Origin: Beaufortia kweichowensis | Taxonomy: Eukaryota; Chordata; Actinopteri; Cypriniformes; Gastromyzontidae | DNA length: 64,000 nt | Assembly: GCA_019155185.1 (NCBI GenBank) | Contig: CM032797.1 | Location: forward strand, 1,887,110-1,951,109 | Direction: 5' to 3' | Position numbers and translations under genes: made by a program | Shown: in pieces, positions 26,601-41,400 of the stretch | Position numbering within the stretch: position 1 is the first letter of the stretch | Layout of the letters: each line of letters begins with the position of its first letter | Notes under the pieces: model-generated | Databases searched by the model: none | The model's input: only the letters and a program-made list of their open reading frames with translations | Told to the model about the DNA's origin: nothing

Positions 26601-29600
26601 CAAAATACATTCTGAATCAGGAGTATCTTCTCTCAAACCGTAAGCAATATGTAGCAATAAACAATTCATCCTTACTATAAAGACTATGAAACAGCAAACA
26701 CTCATAAGCTGTAGTGATTCAGAACAAAATATTATATGCAGTGTAGTACAATATACCAATGATCTGGTATGTTTATCCATCTGTTTTTCTCTGCAGCTAG
26801 CAATATGGTTAACAATAAATAAACAGGAAACTGTGACATTGCATGTCATAACATGATATGCAATATTGATATTGATTGTCAGTCTACCCTGAAGACCCTG
26901 GGGACAGTGTCATGGCCCATTCCTGGCAAAGGGTTATTTATTTTAATCTGATATTCTTCTAAAATTCTTCTAGATGAGTTCAAACACAGCCAACCGGTAA
27001 CCTTAACCTTAACTGGTAACCACAGTGGGCTTTAATGTTCCAGATGTCACTATGAGAGATGATGCTTTTGGGTTTTTAACTGTGGTTAAATTTACAACTG
27101 CTGTTGCAGTGACGGGGAAAGTTCATGGGCCAAGACCATGTAAGTAGTCGCACCACAAATCCCATAATTTCCACGTTCATTACAGCTTAAGAGATCGCCG
27201 CATATGATCTCATGTCATCCAGGCGTAATTGCATTGCTCCCAGATACTTCTAGCACAAGAGCTTCATTGATCAAAGTAAAGCGAGAATTATTTCTGTGCT
27301 TGAAAAAAACGCTCCATTATGTTCATTTGTTCACTTGTAGAGATAAGTTGCTCTGTGATGAACACAAATTAGGCTCAATTTATTCCACCATATCAGCAGA
27401 ATGAAATGACATTCTGGAAACTCTGACGTAATATAAATCAGGATCATGTGAAAGACATTAAGAAAAACGGAAATTTGTATTTGAAAATAGCAGGTGACTT
27501 GAAATTATGTAACTGAACCGATTTGTTCTATTGAACGTTCCACCCCCGGACAGGTCTAGGACTAACTTATACTCACCGCATGTTCTCGATGGGCCATCAG
27601 GATTGCAAAGTTGGTCAGGTGACTGCAGGAACACATGGTGTGAGTCTTGTTCGTCGCCAGAAGCTTGCAGCCTTGCGTTGACCAATATCCCATCATGCTC
27701 CTCTCAGAGTAGTTCCAGAAAGAGCAGTTTGGGTTGAAGTAATTTTCGGTCTAATAAATCAATAAGAGAGACATATCTTTATCTGTCATGCACAAATAGA
27801 GCAACATCAGCGAGTTTTGACATTTAAACATTTAATAATGCACCCAATACCTAATTTAAAGTACTGTTGGACACATAAATGGATCAGCATGCATTGTTTG
27901 TCCTTAAAACAACATTTCTATCAACCAGTCACAGCCTCAACCCTGATCTTAAGCCCTAAAAGAAGAGGGCAATGACTGGTTTAATTGTTCCAGGGCCTAA
28001 CCCTAACCCTAAATAAAAGCCTGCCCCCACATTTCAATGAAAATGTACAGGACATTGGATTGTATTCATATTAGATTTCACTTTTGCTGTGGAAAGCAGC
28101 ACAATGTTTCGTTTTTCCTTACTTTCACTCATATCTCAAAATGTCATGAACTTCACAAGTTTGTGCAAAACCTGATGATCCAAGTTACTCGGGCATGATC
28201 TGATATTGCTCCAAAGAGAATATTGGTCCTAAAACCTTCTTTTAATTGCCAGGTTTAAATTAAATTCCCACATTCCAAAACAATACACAAAAACAGACAG
28301 CATGAAGTACAAACACCTGAAATCAATAGCTGTCTCTAACTAAGGATTTGATCTCTTACGTCCAGATGCTCCAGAGTGAATATGACCGGCTCTGACACAA
28401 ACACCCGGCTAGATTCCTTGTTGATGGAGGCAGAGAGGATGTGGGAGTTGACGGTTAGGGTGTGGTTTCTGACTCCGCCCTCACCCATCAGCCTCACTGT
28501 GGCGTTCTCTGTACTGAGAAAGTTTCCCAGGTGCTTATAAAGGACGAAGACCAACTTGGCAACACCTTGAGTAAAAGACAAGAGAAGGATCTCAACACTT
28601 CTGGATTTGGACATAAAGACAAATATTTACATATTTTCTAATCCTATTTTTCTGCAAACAATTAGGCTAAAATAAATGTTCTCAGATTTTTTTCACTCTA
28701 AAAATCAGTAAGACTCCAAAACGTGGCAAGCATGGCTTCCAAAAAACAATGAATCTCGCACGTCAAACAAATTTCCAGTGAATTCAAGTTAGTTAGAGTT
28801 AATTTTACAGTCAACATGTTTATAGCAAACTAGCTGAATATTTTCAGATATTTAAAGTTAAGTATCTGTTGCCGTAAACCAAGAACACACATTAAGTATG
28901 TTTAACAGGACCACATGCTTTAAATCTGTTGGCGAAGCAGTTGTGTTTGTATTCTGCACAGAATATGCTTCTGGCTTTTGTCACAGTATATCTGCCTCTA
29001 TATCTTGAGTCTTCAATATATCTCAAATTTATTCAGTTGTGTGCTTTTGAAATAAAAGTAACTGTTCATTTGCTCACCGTTTTTACTGTTTAATTTGACC
29101 GTGCTGGCTGAGAGCTGAATTGCAGCTCCTCTCTTGCTGGTTTGTGGAAATTTGAAGTCTTGAATATTTCCGTCAGTGCTTAACACGTACACGTCCAAAA
29201 CTGAGCGAAGAGAAAAACAGACAGACATGGATTACTGGATGTGCATCTGTAAAGACACTTCTGTATTCAACACAGTCACACAAAGCACGCATTTCCAAAT
29301 CCATTAAACACTCCAGCATAAGGAAAGTTCACCGTTAATGTTCTATCGTAAAGTTACTGCTTAGCAATGTTGAAACACAAAATCCATAAACAGTCCATTT
29401 ATACCAATGCTGATGTTGATGCAATTACTTTCAAAATAAGGTAATTTTATTAACCGTCTAAGACGTTTTTAGACATCGATTTTGAATAAAGCTGATGAAA
29501 AGAATTATTATGCCTCTATTCATCGCTACGAGCTCACCGAAAATATATGAAACTTCCACCAATCAACAGAGACAATTAAATATCAGGGGTTAAAAGAACA

Positions 29601-32600
29601 GTCTGCCACCATATGAATATCAAATATGCCTGAGATCAAAACTATCATTGGATTTTTATTTGGCTTCTCCCAGTGGGTTAAGATAGCTCTGTAGTTTGGC
29701 GGAGCTGATCTGGGCTGAGCCACGGAGTAACTGTGGACCGCTCCAGTCAGCCTGTGCTCTCTTTGATGTCTGAAATTACCGTAGGGTCATGAGGACATCG
29801 GTATCCACACAAACCCCTTTTCTTTTCTCCACTCCAATCACACTCTGCTCTTCCATTTCGTCTCACAGACTGAAATAAAAACTTTGAATTTCTTGTGCCT
29901 CCATCTCATGAAGTTGATATGAGGTAAACACTGTAATTTAATTAATATAAGAAAATGTACACAAAGTAGTTTTTAAGTTTTCCGATGTGCCTTAGGGCAC
30001 AGCCAGCAATCTCCATTTTTAATGTATCGTATAATTTTCAAATAAGCAGAGAACAAAAAAATGTTAGGAGGGCGTCAAGATGAGCACGGCAGAAATATTC
30101 TCTTATTTAAGCTGGAAATGTTATCTCATTAACAATGACTGCTGGTCACACGTTTAAGAAATACACTGCAGCACTTTTCTAATTAAAAACAGGTTAACTC
30201 ACGCTTCAATAAAAATACTGGCTACCTCATCACCAAAAATGCTTAAACATACCACAGACAGGTAAGAGGTGAAGCAATGTTCTGCAGCAATTAAGCAGGA
30301 AACAGTTTACCCAAATTATATTCTTTCCATTTATTTTACTGTTTCTATTCATTTACATTCAATTTAAACCACATATATGATGTATATGACTAAAGCACTT
30401 TTTTCCATATAATGAAAGTGAATAAAGATGGGGGCTACAAAGCTTAAAAAGTGAAATGACGGAAGTTTATATGACATAATTCAATAATATAGCTTTTGAT
30501 GTAAGGATAGGTAGCTTTCATACATTCACATATTGTGGTGTGCTGATCTGACATCATTCGAGATTGGATGATTTGGTTGGTCAATGGGTCTTAACATTCT
30601 GTAAACTAACGGAATGTTATCACTACAAAATGTTATTTGTTATCACTACAAAATTAAAAAATGACTACACAATTTTTAAATTTGGTATAAACATTTTAAA
30701 AATTTGCAAAAGACAAATAAGAAGAAACAGGCGTGCTAGCACTGTGCAAGTTTAGGGAGAATTTCCACGCAGCCAACTTGAAAACCAAGAGGGCGGAAAA
30801 CTATTGAGCCAAGGTTAAAGGGAAAACCATGGCAACCCGGAGGCCTGTGCAGTAAAACGACAGATGAGTGCACAAAGCGGACTTATATGAATGAGATCAC
30901 ATTACTAATAAACTCCACTGGCAGGGCCCTGGGCTGGATTCTCTCTATGTGAACAGTGAAATCAAGGCTGCCGCATGCTGAGACCTGAGCTAAATCTATT
31001 CTATTTCAAATCCCACCTCTTGCTTTCTGTCTCAACATTTGCACCAGCTGTAACTGCATCCATAGAAAATGACAAAAATAACAATATCTACTTACTTAGA
31101 TGCACTCAAGAAGACTTAACCTAAACCACAGAGTGATGCTCAATAGTGTCAGTATTTAATTTTGTGTACTGTAGACTCCTCATCTGATGCCTATAAATGA
31201 TTCCTTTATTAATTCAGGCTTTTAAACTGATGTACTTTTGAAACACCACAATAGAATGCAAAAGGAAAATTCCCTTGTACACAATATAGTGCACAAGTTG
31301 GACCTGTTGTGTTCTATAGGAAGTCAAAGGAGTAACGTGAGAGATGATAAATATAAGAAAAGATGCAGAAAATTCATTTTTGGATCATTGAATCCTTTAA
31401 CGTAATGTTTTTTTTTCTTTTTCTAAAAAGTAAACTACATTTGTAAGCCATTTTCATTCCTATATCATTATGTATTTATCCACTGGGAACAGATCTGATC
31501 CTGAAAAGTGGCGATTTCCGCTTTGTGACGTCAGCCAGAGGAGAAAGCCCTGGCTGAAGCAGAGCAAGCTATTACATTTCGATGAAAGATTATAAAGACA
31601 AATATTGTTTTTCTTTGGAAAAACATGCACTGATAAATAGTTTACAACCAGAAATGAGTATAAAGAATGTAAATAGGTTTAATTTTGATTCTGTGTTGAC
31701 TTTAATCAAAGGCCTATCCAAATTTTTATGATACCATCAAATGCTATGAAGCTATGACGTAAAAAATGAACAGTCTAAAATGGCATTTATCTCCTATGAA
31801 AAGAAAATAAATTACAGAAAGAAACTTGGTGGCCTTCAAATGTAATTGAAATATTTATTTCAAAATGCAACAAGCATACTTTTGTTTAATATCCACCAGA
31901 CTGACATGGGGCCACACGGTTACTAAATCTCAAGATTTCTTGTGTTTAGCATGGCTTCAGTCATGACCTAATGCATTCCTTGATTTTGATTCCTTGAATT
32001 TTAACTGTCTATCCATATAGTTCAGTGCTGGAAAACAAACAACTTATTTTTTAAAAAGAACTTTACCTTAACCTAGTAAATATATCATTGTCACAATTGA
32101 TGAAGTCCTTCAGGGTTCTGTCTCAGGGCCACTTTTGTTTTCCTTATACACAATTTTCAACCGCTTTATAACGTTAACAACAACTAATGACACACTAATA
32201 ACACACTATACTGAATAAAAGTAATAAAGACAAATCATCACTTGTGCATACAAATTTCTGGTTTAAATGACAGCACCAATCATTATCAAAGTGTTTACAT
32301 CAATGACAAACTATTCTGCCCAAACAAGAATGAAGCACTGAGGTAGGTTAACATTCAATTTTCACTGGTCTTCTACAGTTCACATGTAGGTTTTTACAGC
32401 TTGTGAACTTGGTTTAAAATAATAAACACTGGTTGAAAATCTCACAACAGGCACATTGCTACATCTAACCGGAAAGGAAACCCAATGCAACCCAATATTT
32501 GACTCATTCTCTGTAAACTCCTGTCATATAGTCACATTCCAGCAATTTAGTGAAAACTGGTTTCTCTACTGCTTAGTATATTCTTATATCTCCAGATATA

Positions 32601-35600
32601 AACATCGCAATCAGAGGAATGATTTCTTCAGCCAAGATCGAATCTGCCGGGAAAGGCTCCCTGAATGAAGCAGTGAGAGGTCTGAATCGTCTAGGGTTAC
32701 TTTATGCTTTCTTCTAGTTCTGTGGACTGACAGGGAAAGTTGATATCTGCGGAGATGAGTGTAGGAGTGTGTGCAGTGTTAAAAGCAGAGTGTGCTAACC
32801 TTGGGTAGATTTCTGCAAAATGTAGCCTTTTGGTATACCAGGGCCAGAAATGTTAACCTACAGGAAGGCTAAAATCCTCACATTAAACACATGATGGGAG
32901 GGATGTTTCTCAAAGGTGACACAGCTACCTTGGTGGAAGTTTGCTCAATTATTATAATGTTGACACAACATTAGCAAAATATAAATAATTAATTCCTCAC
33001 TTATACCTAAGCTTTTATCATGCATGAATCAAGAGTTTTGCTATGAATTAATATGATTTAATTCAAATATTGTTTTTTAGGTGAACATGAATGATTGAAT
33101 AACAAACTGCTGCAGAGCAGATAATAAATGCTGAGGAAGGCAGTTTCAATATTGAAATCTTGCATAAAAAGTCCCACTCAGTCAAGCATACTTTAAATTC
33201 ATATATGAACACAAGCAATATTACAGTCAGAGGCTCAGAGCCGAACAGCGTGCTAGACTGACACACTGGTGCGAGGCTGCTCTAGCAAGATCTGCCAAAG
33301 CTGATCTGTTGGATTTCCATACTGTGCAGTCTGCTTTACTGCCTGTTTAATAAATAATGCATCTCTGCTTTACACTTTTCTCCCGTTACCTCTAAGGATC
33401 TGCTCCCAAATGTGCCTGCTCAAAAAGACTTAACTGCTCCAAGCCCATTTCAGAAATGAACAACACTATATCCATTTCCACCAATAGTTGCTCTCCGCAA
33501 GTGGCCATTCACAGGGGGGAGATTTTGCTTTCATTTTTGCTTTTTGAAAACATACCAGATAGACGTCTTTGACCCCTGCTATACTTTTTCAGTATCTCAC
33601 ACCATGAACAATGTGCTTTTAAAACGTGAAGTTAAGTTGATGGAAAGTTCAGCTTTTAAAAATGTGACTGTGTCAATTCAATTTTATTTGTATAGCGCTT
33701 TCTCACAAAGGTCATGGTATCAAAGCATCTTTACATGTATGGAAAGATAACAGTCAGTGGTCAGGGATTCAAAAAAACTCTTTAAGAGAGAAAAAACAAC
33801 CCTTACATGACGTGTTATAGTTGCAATCCATAGCATGTGCAATCCGTAATAAAGGACACAAAACCCAGGTGACATGACATGACAAGACAAGACAGCAAAT
33901 TAGTACAGCATTTTTTAAACATGGTAAACACAAAGCAAAAGCATTAAACAACACAATATTTTTGAAGTTTAATTATTAAGTTGGACCGTTCTGAATGTTC
34001 CTTAATGTGATATGTCACTTAACAACTAAAGCAAGACTGAATTGATATCTACAGCAAATTATAAATTTTAATGCTTAAACTTTGTGACAGAAAGACTATA
34101 ATCAAATATGTCAAAGTCTAAAAGCCACTATGCAAGCTTGGTGTTCATATTCTAAACCTGACACAGCATTTGGCCTTTATGTAACTCACTGTACTGAAAT
34201 GGCCCTGCGATTAAGGACTCTGAGAACAGCAGTGCCATTCGCATACCTTGATAAAGGCTAAACTCCCTCGTGAAGGGTAATCTCACTCCCTCTCTTATAG
34301 GGACACTTGCCAATCCTAATTCCTTTCCATTTGGGTTTCATAAAGCGCCATTAAGCGGCAGTCCTAACAGGTGGCTGGACGTGAACCCTCCTCAGATATT
34401 TCAAAAGTAAGCGGCTGATATAAAATGACTCACTGATGTTCTCGGCAGGCACTCTGACGACAGCGGGCTCGATCAGGTTGTCTGCAAGGACAAAGGCTCC
34501 TTCCTCCAGGGTATCGAGTAACATGGTGGCGGCGTGTGTTTGCTCTGTGGAATTCATGTCCTCCCAGGATTTAAGGGCTTCTGGCCTCAGGAGGTTGTCA
34601 ACCGTGTCCACAATGGCCTGTAACCATGGAAACAAGAGAAATGACAGGCAGTTGATATTTTTCTTTTCCTTTCTCAGGAAGAAGGACTCGGGACATGGAG
34701 CACACAGGGGACGACAGAAGCAAATGAGACTTGTGACAGGCAAGAACAACTATAATGGGAAATGAAACAGTTTTTGGATCTGTAAAAGAAGTGCAATCTA
34801 AGCAAAAACACATCTTGTTTGACTTAACAACTTGACAGTAAATGTGTTGCATGTTTACGCCACCTTTGTCATTAAAGAGTGCTGAGGTTAAGAAAAAAGA
34901 CTGTTTTAAACCATCAAATACAAAAAATATTAATTGTAACTATTGAAGTCATGCATTTGTTATATACAGTAGATTTAACAAAAAAAAATTTTTCACCCCC
35001 TGGGGAACACATACTCCAGCTCGGGAATTACTGCTCCATACAATCCATTTTTCAAAGATTAATTGGAAAACAGACACTGCCTTCTATGCTTAAAAGTACA
35101 CTTGGGTATCCCAGTCCAGATTTAAAGCTGCTCTCAGCAGCTGCCCGCTGCTTTGAGGAAGCAAATGCTACACAACGCACATGATTGCCGTATTAAATTT
35201 CCTCTGGGGGATCAATAAAGCTCGCCTTCCTATCTGTAACAGGATCTAACCGTAACGCTGTCAAAAAAAATCTTCCCGTAAGGTAAAAAGCGCTATCAGG
35301 CTGGAAAGCCGCTTGCAGGATTATAGACAGGCCAATGAAAAATTGGATATTCTCATTTGTATCCAAGAGGAATGGTTTCATTTCCTAAGGCCCTGACCAG
35401 GATGTAATTGAATTAAGAATCCCAAGGCGGCTACAACACTGCAGTGGCAGAGGATGATTTTAACATGGTGTTAATCCATGGACATTAATAGGCTAGTGAG
35501 GGAAGTTCAGTGAAATTATTAACCTTACTCGTAGTACTACGGGCTGAAGCTGTTCTTGGGTCAGAGAATATCCTGAGCCTAGCCCAGACTTCTCTGAATG

Positions 35601-38372
35601 CACAACAAGCCAATTTTTTAAAGTACATACTTTAAAATACAACCTTAATGTTGAATTTCACCTCTTGACTGAAATATACCTTTAAATATTGCTGTAAATA
35701 AAACTACATAGGTTATTTTGTTTCAGGCAGAGATAAACACATAATTGAAATAAAACAATTTAAAATAAATAAAACACATTAATTAATTGATAAAAACACA
35801 TTGGGTTCATATTTTCAGGTTTTCCCTCGGCCAGCTATCGGTTTTCAACTTTGTTTACCAGATTAATATAATAATTGCTAGATGTTTCGCTATTTCTGTG
35901 AACTATTCAGTGCTTTTTATATCTGAAAGGAGCACAACACTGAAACATCAACAGGTCTGTTAGTTTCTTTAGAGTTGTATAAGGACTGCTATAATTTAGA
36001 GTCTTCTTTTTTTTGAATACACAGTTTGCAGCACTTTTTATGAACATTGTAATGATTTATATAGCAGACTAAAACTCTAAATTATTTTAACTGGACCAAA
36101 AATTACTTAACCTAGATAATGTGGTTAAAAACATTTATGCCAAGATCATGTTTTGTAATAGGCCTATTTATTTGTCTTCTCAAAATAGATTTGCCAAAAA
36201 CTGTTTTAAAATTAGTATATTAGAATCTTAGCATATTTAAATTCAAAATATTATAAAAATATAAATATATAATATTTAATATATAATAAATATATAAATA
36301 ATATTATTATTATAAATAATAATATAGTATAAGAAAATATTAAAAGTTTCTTAGTATACATATATTCAAAATTAAAATTTAACCTAAAACACTTTGTATC
36401 TTAAATTTTCCAATTTCCTATTGTTCCAATTACCAATTTTATTTGTTTTTTTAAATGTTTTAATGTTAAAACTTTTTTTTTGAGCAGACCTCTAAGACTG
36501 CTAACCCCCTAGGGGCTAAACCCATGCACTATGAGAATGAAAAAGCAGATATGTTGTACAGCAGTGATCCAACACGGTGAGAAAACACGTTCCAGCAATA
36601 ATCAGTCAACTTGAAGCTTCTACTTAAAAGGGGTCGAGTTGACAGAAATGATGGAGACCTCGCTGTTAAGATGTTGAGCCTGTAATGCGAGTGTTGCCGG
36701 TTCGGTCCCAGGTGAGGCGACCTAAGAACTGTGGACTTTCTAAGAGGATCCTATTACGACAGAGTCCTTGAGCGAGACACCAGACCCACGATTGGTCTTG
36801 AGGGACCGCCTCTACAATTAGTCTACTGTAAATCACTTCACATCCAAAGTGTCTGCTAAGCCACAAGTAGAATCACGCCAGTTTCCTTGTTCCCTGTCAT
36901 GTTAATCTGGGTGGTTGTTGATCAAGTGCCGTGTGGGCTGAAGTGTGACTGACCTGGTGGGCAGTAAGAATTTGTCTCAGACCTGTCACTCTACTGAAGC
37001 ACCACATATACGTGAACTGCCACCAATTACAAAGAGCTAGCCGATACAAAGACCCGACCACATAAACGAGTCTGGCCTCAGCGGTGAGTCCATCTGACAG
37101 ATGGTTTGTGGAGAATCGACTGGTTCGTTTATTACTGTGTGTGTTGAATGCAAGCAAGCTTTAATCTTCATTCTGGCCAAAGTTATGAAACACTCAATCC
37201 AACTAGGTTTATGCATTTGTAAAGACGGTTGAAGTAAACAGTGAAAACTGGTGCTTTGTGCGTTTTTAATTTGATGACTGTTTGTCGAGATTACGACATT
37301 CATTTAAATGCAAACGGTTGTGTGGCAGAGAAACGGAAGCTACATGCAAGAAATTTTGAACAGAAAACAACGTGATGTTTACCATTAAAAAAAAAAATGC
37401 TTTTCCACATTGAGTGCTGTATAGTTTAATTAATATTAAACTATATCATTTAATATTAGCATGTTAATTTTATTTACAAACAAACCAGCACTGCCATTAC
37501 AGATAAACCAGATATATCCTGTTTAGAATCAGTTATTTGGCACTTGGCAGAAGTGACTTACAGTAAATTAAAAAAAACAAAAAAACAAAAGTACTTCTAT
37601 ATATGCATTGCCAAAAAGTTGCATTCAAAATAACTTGTTGCAAGAGAAACAAATTAATGTTTCTCTTAATTTATAAACAAAACCATCATTAAGAGTTGAT
37701 CATTAGCACAGCATGTCCGACCTTGTCTAGATCAGGATAGCAAGAGATCTCCAGGAAAAGATAATTCATGTGTTTGTATCAGAGGGGGCTTACAAACTTG
37801 ATTTGAATGGGAGGCAAAGTTTTATTTGTTTTTTAATCACCTTACAGCCTAAAGATTCTGTGGCCAGGAGGCAAAGGTGGTTGGCTGTGATTGGCCGAGA
37901 CCAAAATCTGATGGCTGGAATACCACAAAGCACCTCTGAAATATTGTGGTGAGTGTTCGCTGAAAGTCTAGTCAGACCCCAAACCTACACCAATTTCAAT
38001 AGACTTCCATATTAATTCCATATAAAATCAGAAGAAATTTGGCATTTTAAAGAGACACTGCCATTATTTTACTATAACGCTGTAAAATCAGTAGAGGTTA
38101 CAGAAAAAAAGAGACTCAAAGCTGTTATTCATGCTTACGATGATTAGACAATGTTTGTGATAAAAATAAAGGCAAAACAAATAACACCAAGCAGTACAAA
38201 CAATTTGTTAAAAACTATTTTTCACATTACAATAATGAAAATTGCAATGCAAAAAATGCATGGTTTTTAAAAAAATATATAAACTAAATAAAATTTTTAA
38301 TTTAATCTTGGGTTAAATATTTCTTTAAAAAGGCATTCTGCAACTTATTCTTTATGAGATAGAATATATCTA

Positions 38373-38444
<72 letters not shown>

Positions 38445-41400
38445 ATATTTGTTTTTTCTCTTTGTGAATTCATAAACCCACTTTATACAGTATTCCTTGT
38501 AAATACATACATACTGTATATGTGCAGTGTGTGAATATAACACTATTCTTTTTACAGATGCAGCTTTGAATAAAGAGTGATTATAACACATAATTTAGGA
38601 TGACAACACTAAATGTGAGTTATGCATGACATGTAGACAAACAGATGAAAGGAACGGTAGAAACAGACATATGCTAGACAGAAAAAAGAAAGGGCAAAGA
38701 ATGGAGGGCTCAGGTAAGAAAGTTACACTTTGATCAGGCTATCAGCTGACAGAGCAGCACAATTATTACTGTGGAAAGACAATTACTCATACAATGAACG
38801 ACAGCAAGAAAGAGAGCGAAAAAGAGAGTGGGGAGACAGAGAAAAGCCTAAAGGAAGTTTACCAGAAGTAGAGCTAAAAGATTTAGGAAAAGAAGACTAC
38901 AAGCATTATGAGCAGTGGAAAAAGTGAGCATGAAAAGCCACGAAAAACAAAACAGAAATGTAGCTGTAAGCAGCGATTCTCAGGGTCCAAGCACAATAAC
39001 CTCTTTAGCCCATCTCACAGGAGCATTCATTTACAAACAGTAACTGATTACATTTTTTTAAGTGTATTTGCTATTACACCACCAACTTCAGTGCAAACAA
39101 AAAGAAATTGCATGCTTCTTAATATTCAGCTCTTACAAAGACATTTGTGACAACGGGTGATTGAAAAGTTACATTCACACATTACTATGACTTGCATTGC
39201 AATCGACAGAGGACCCACGACTGCAATCACCAACAATTTTATCATACAAATGCTTTCATATTTACAGCCATTTTAGGTTTATTGTTGTTTTAGTTCCAGC
39301 CATATTGGTCAAATGTTCAAAATTTCAAAAGGTATTTAATTTGCTCAGGACAGCAACTTCAATAAAATAGTCCACACCTTCTTTGGCCTAAAGTGGGCAG
39401 ACTGTATGCATGACACATTTTGGTCCATATTGTGCAATAAAATCTAATTAAAGAAAAATATTGTATAAAGAAATACACCGTGGAGAAACCTGTGGGTATG
39501 TGGTATCTCAGTGACACATAGTTTATGAAATATATATGTATTAACATATACAACACAGCCAGCAGAAGGCCAATTTATGTAATTTTCATTTAGTAGCGAC
39601 AAGTTCATGCTTGGACCCCTAAAGCTGAAGGCAGATAGACAGCGCAGCAGAGAAATAGACAGATGGACTTTCAGCCAGACACACAGACAGACAAGCTGCA
39701 TGCAGTTGAGCAGGTGAAGGGAATTCTGGGATTGTTTCCATGTATACCTTCATATAGGCCCTGCAAGTCCTCTCTCTCTTTTGACGCTTTTATTGGTTTA
39801 AAACACAGAGACGGAAGATTAAGAACAGCACACACACACAGAAAGGAAGAAAGAGAGAACAAACAAGAACCCGTAAAAATGTGCCTACATCAACAATCAT
39901 ATAGCTGGAGCCGATGTCGCTGAACATCATTAGCAGCGCGTCAACGGCCCCCGTTTTAATTAAAAGAGTCTTTACGAACGTGTGCATCTATCTTACATAA
40001 AAAGCTTTGCTGAACGAGGAAAGATGGGCGTATTGGACCATGCATTCAAATGAAGCCAGAGAATCCATTAAACTCAATACCGGCTGCCAAAAGAGGTCAC
40101 TCGTGTTTGACTTGTCAGGATTACAGTTCATTCTGGCGACATGATTGTTTCAAAGTCTGTGATTGCAGTCAAAACAAAGTATTGCTTTCTCTACAAACCA
40201 CAGAGACTGGATGCTGATTTTTATAACGGTCCGAAATTTACTGACTAAGAGGTTCATTCCAGAACGGTTCTGTTGAGACTGAGAAATTTCATCCAAATAT
40301 TTTTTTTCACATTAGTTTGTGGCGTTTTTGGGCTGTAATTTTGTTTCTGAATGTTAAAATCATGCTAAATTACAATGTCATCTCACTGTCACCATTTATA
40401 AAGCGTGAGGTGGGATGCTGCATTACCGGAGCTGAATCATTTGCTGATTTCTAGCCATTAATGCAGGTTTTCTCATCTGGTAAATTTGGCCACACCAACC
40501 CTGTGATTATCAGAGAGGTGATCTGGACCTTATAATCTGTCTCTTCCAGCACACACACAAAGTCGCACGCTGTGGTGGAAAAGGAATCACTCCCAGCAGC
40601 CTTATAAAAATTGGTCAATTTCAAACAAACATGCCGTAATGGAAGTCAAAAATCCCAAAAATGTGGGTGGGATACAATAGTCTAGTGATAGATGAAGAAA
40701 TATGTCTTGGGACTTTTTGCAGTGATGGATAAATTAGTCTTGGGAATTACTGGGGCAATTGGCCTCAGGAAACACATACAATTGGCAACCTATAAGCCTC
40801 AATAATGCCATACGGGCTTGTGGGAATAGATCTGAGTAATTTCGATGAACAACAGGGAGTTGCATTCCCCTGCTTATCAGATTCAGAAGAGTATAAATTA
40901 CCTTTACCTGCTAACTGAATTCGACAAACAGACCGTCAAAAACCATTCATTTCACATCCTGAAAGATTCAAAGCGACTGTCAAATGAAGATTCACTTAAG
41001 TTACCCTATTAAACAAATCCAGCATGTCACATGTGAAATCAGACTCAGAGACGATTCTGTACTCCACCTTGTTGAAGCTGCGTCCCGCTGAGTCTTTCTC
41101 ACGAGGTTTAAGTTCTTGCAGTTGTGCGTCAAGTATATCCACTAGCTGTTCCATCAGTCGAACAGATGAACTCACGTCACCGGCATACACAGGGCCTTGA
41201 GTGTGACGTGCCAGTTCATTGGCCAGGTTTGCTGCATTTTCTCCACTCCGAATCTGAGGGAAGAAATGTAAAAGATAATTGGCAATGCTTAATTCTGCTT
41301 GTTGTGATTTTGAGGTAAAAGGGAAGGCTGTCCAACAGCAGTGTCCAACTCACCTTCTGTGCCACCTGCGTTACCCAATGGGACGTACAATTGCTGAGAT

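Larger units (their letters stand above)
34618..39747. other. 5.1-kb intron upstream of the AIVDTVDN exon
   Basis: This intron holds a LINE 3' end (35120), an A+T-rich tract near 36230-36330, a SINE copy (36655), the (AT)n microsatellite (38375) and a DNA-transposon remnant (38961). No further exon was recognised. Confidence 0.65.

Noticed and set aside
28003..28025. Telomere-like cctaaccctaaccctaaa
   Set aside because: Fewer than three full units. Too short to mean an interstitial telomere.
38370..38591. 73-codon minus-strand frame with Ile-Tyr repeats
   Set aside because: It is produced by the (AT)n microsatellite.
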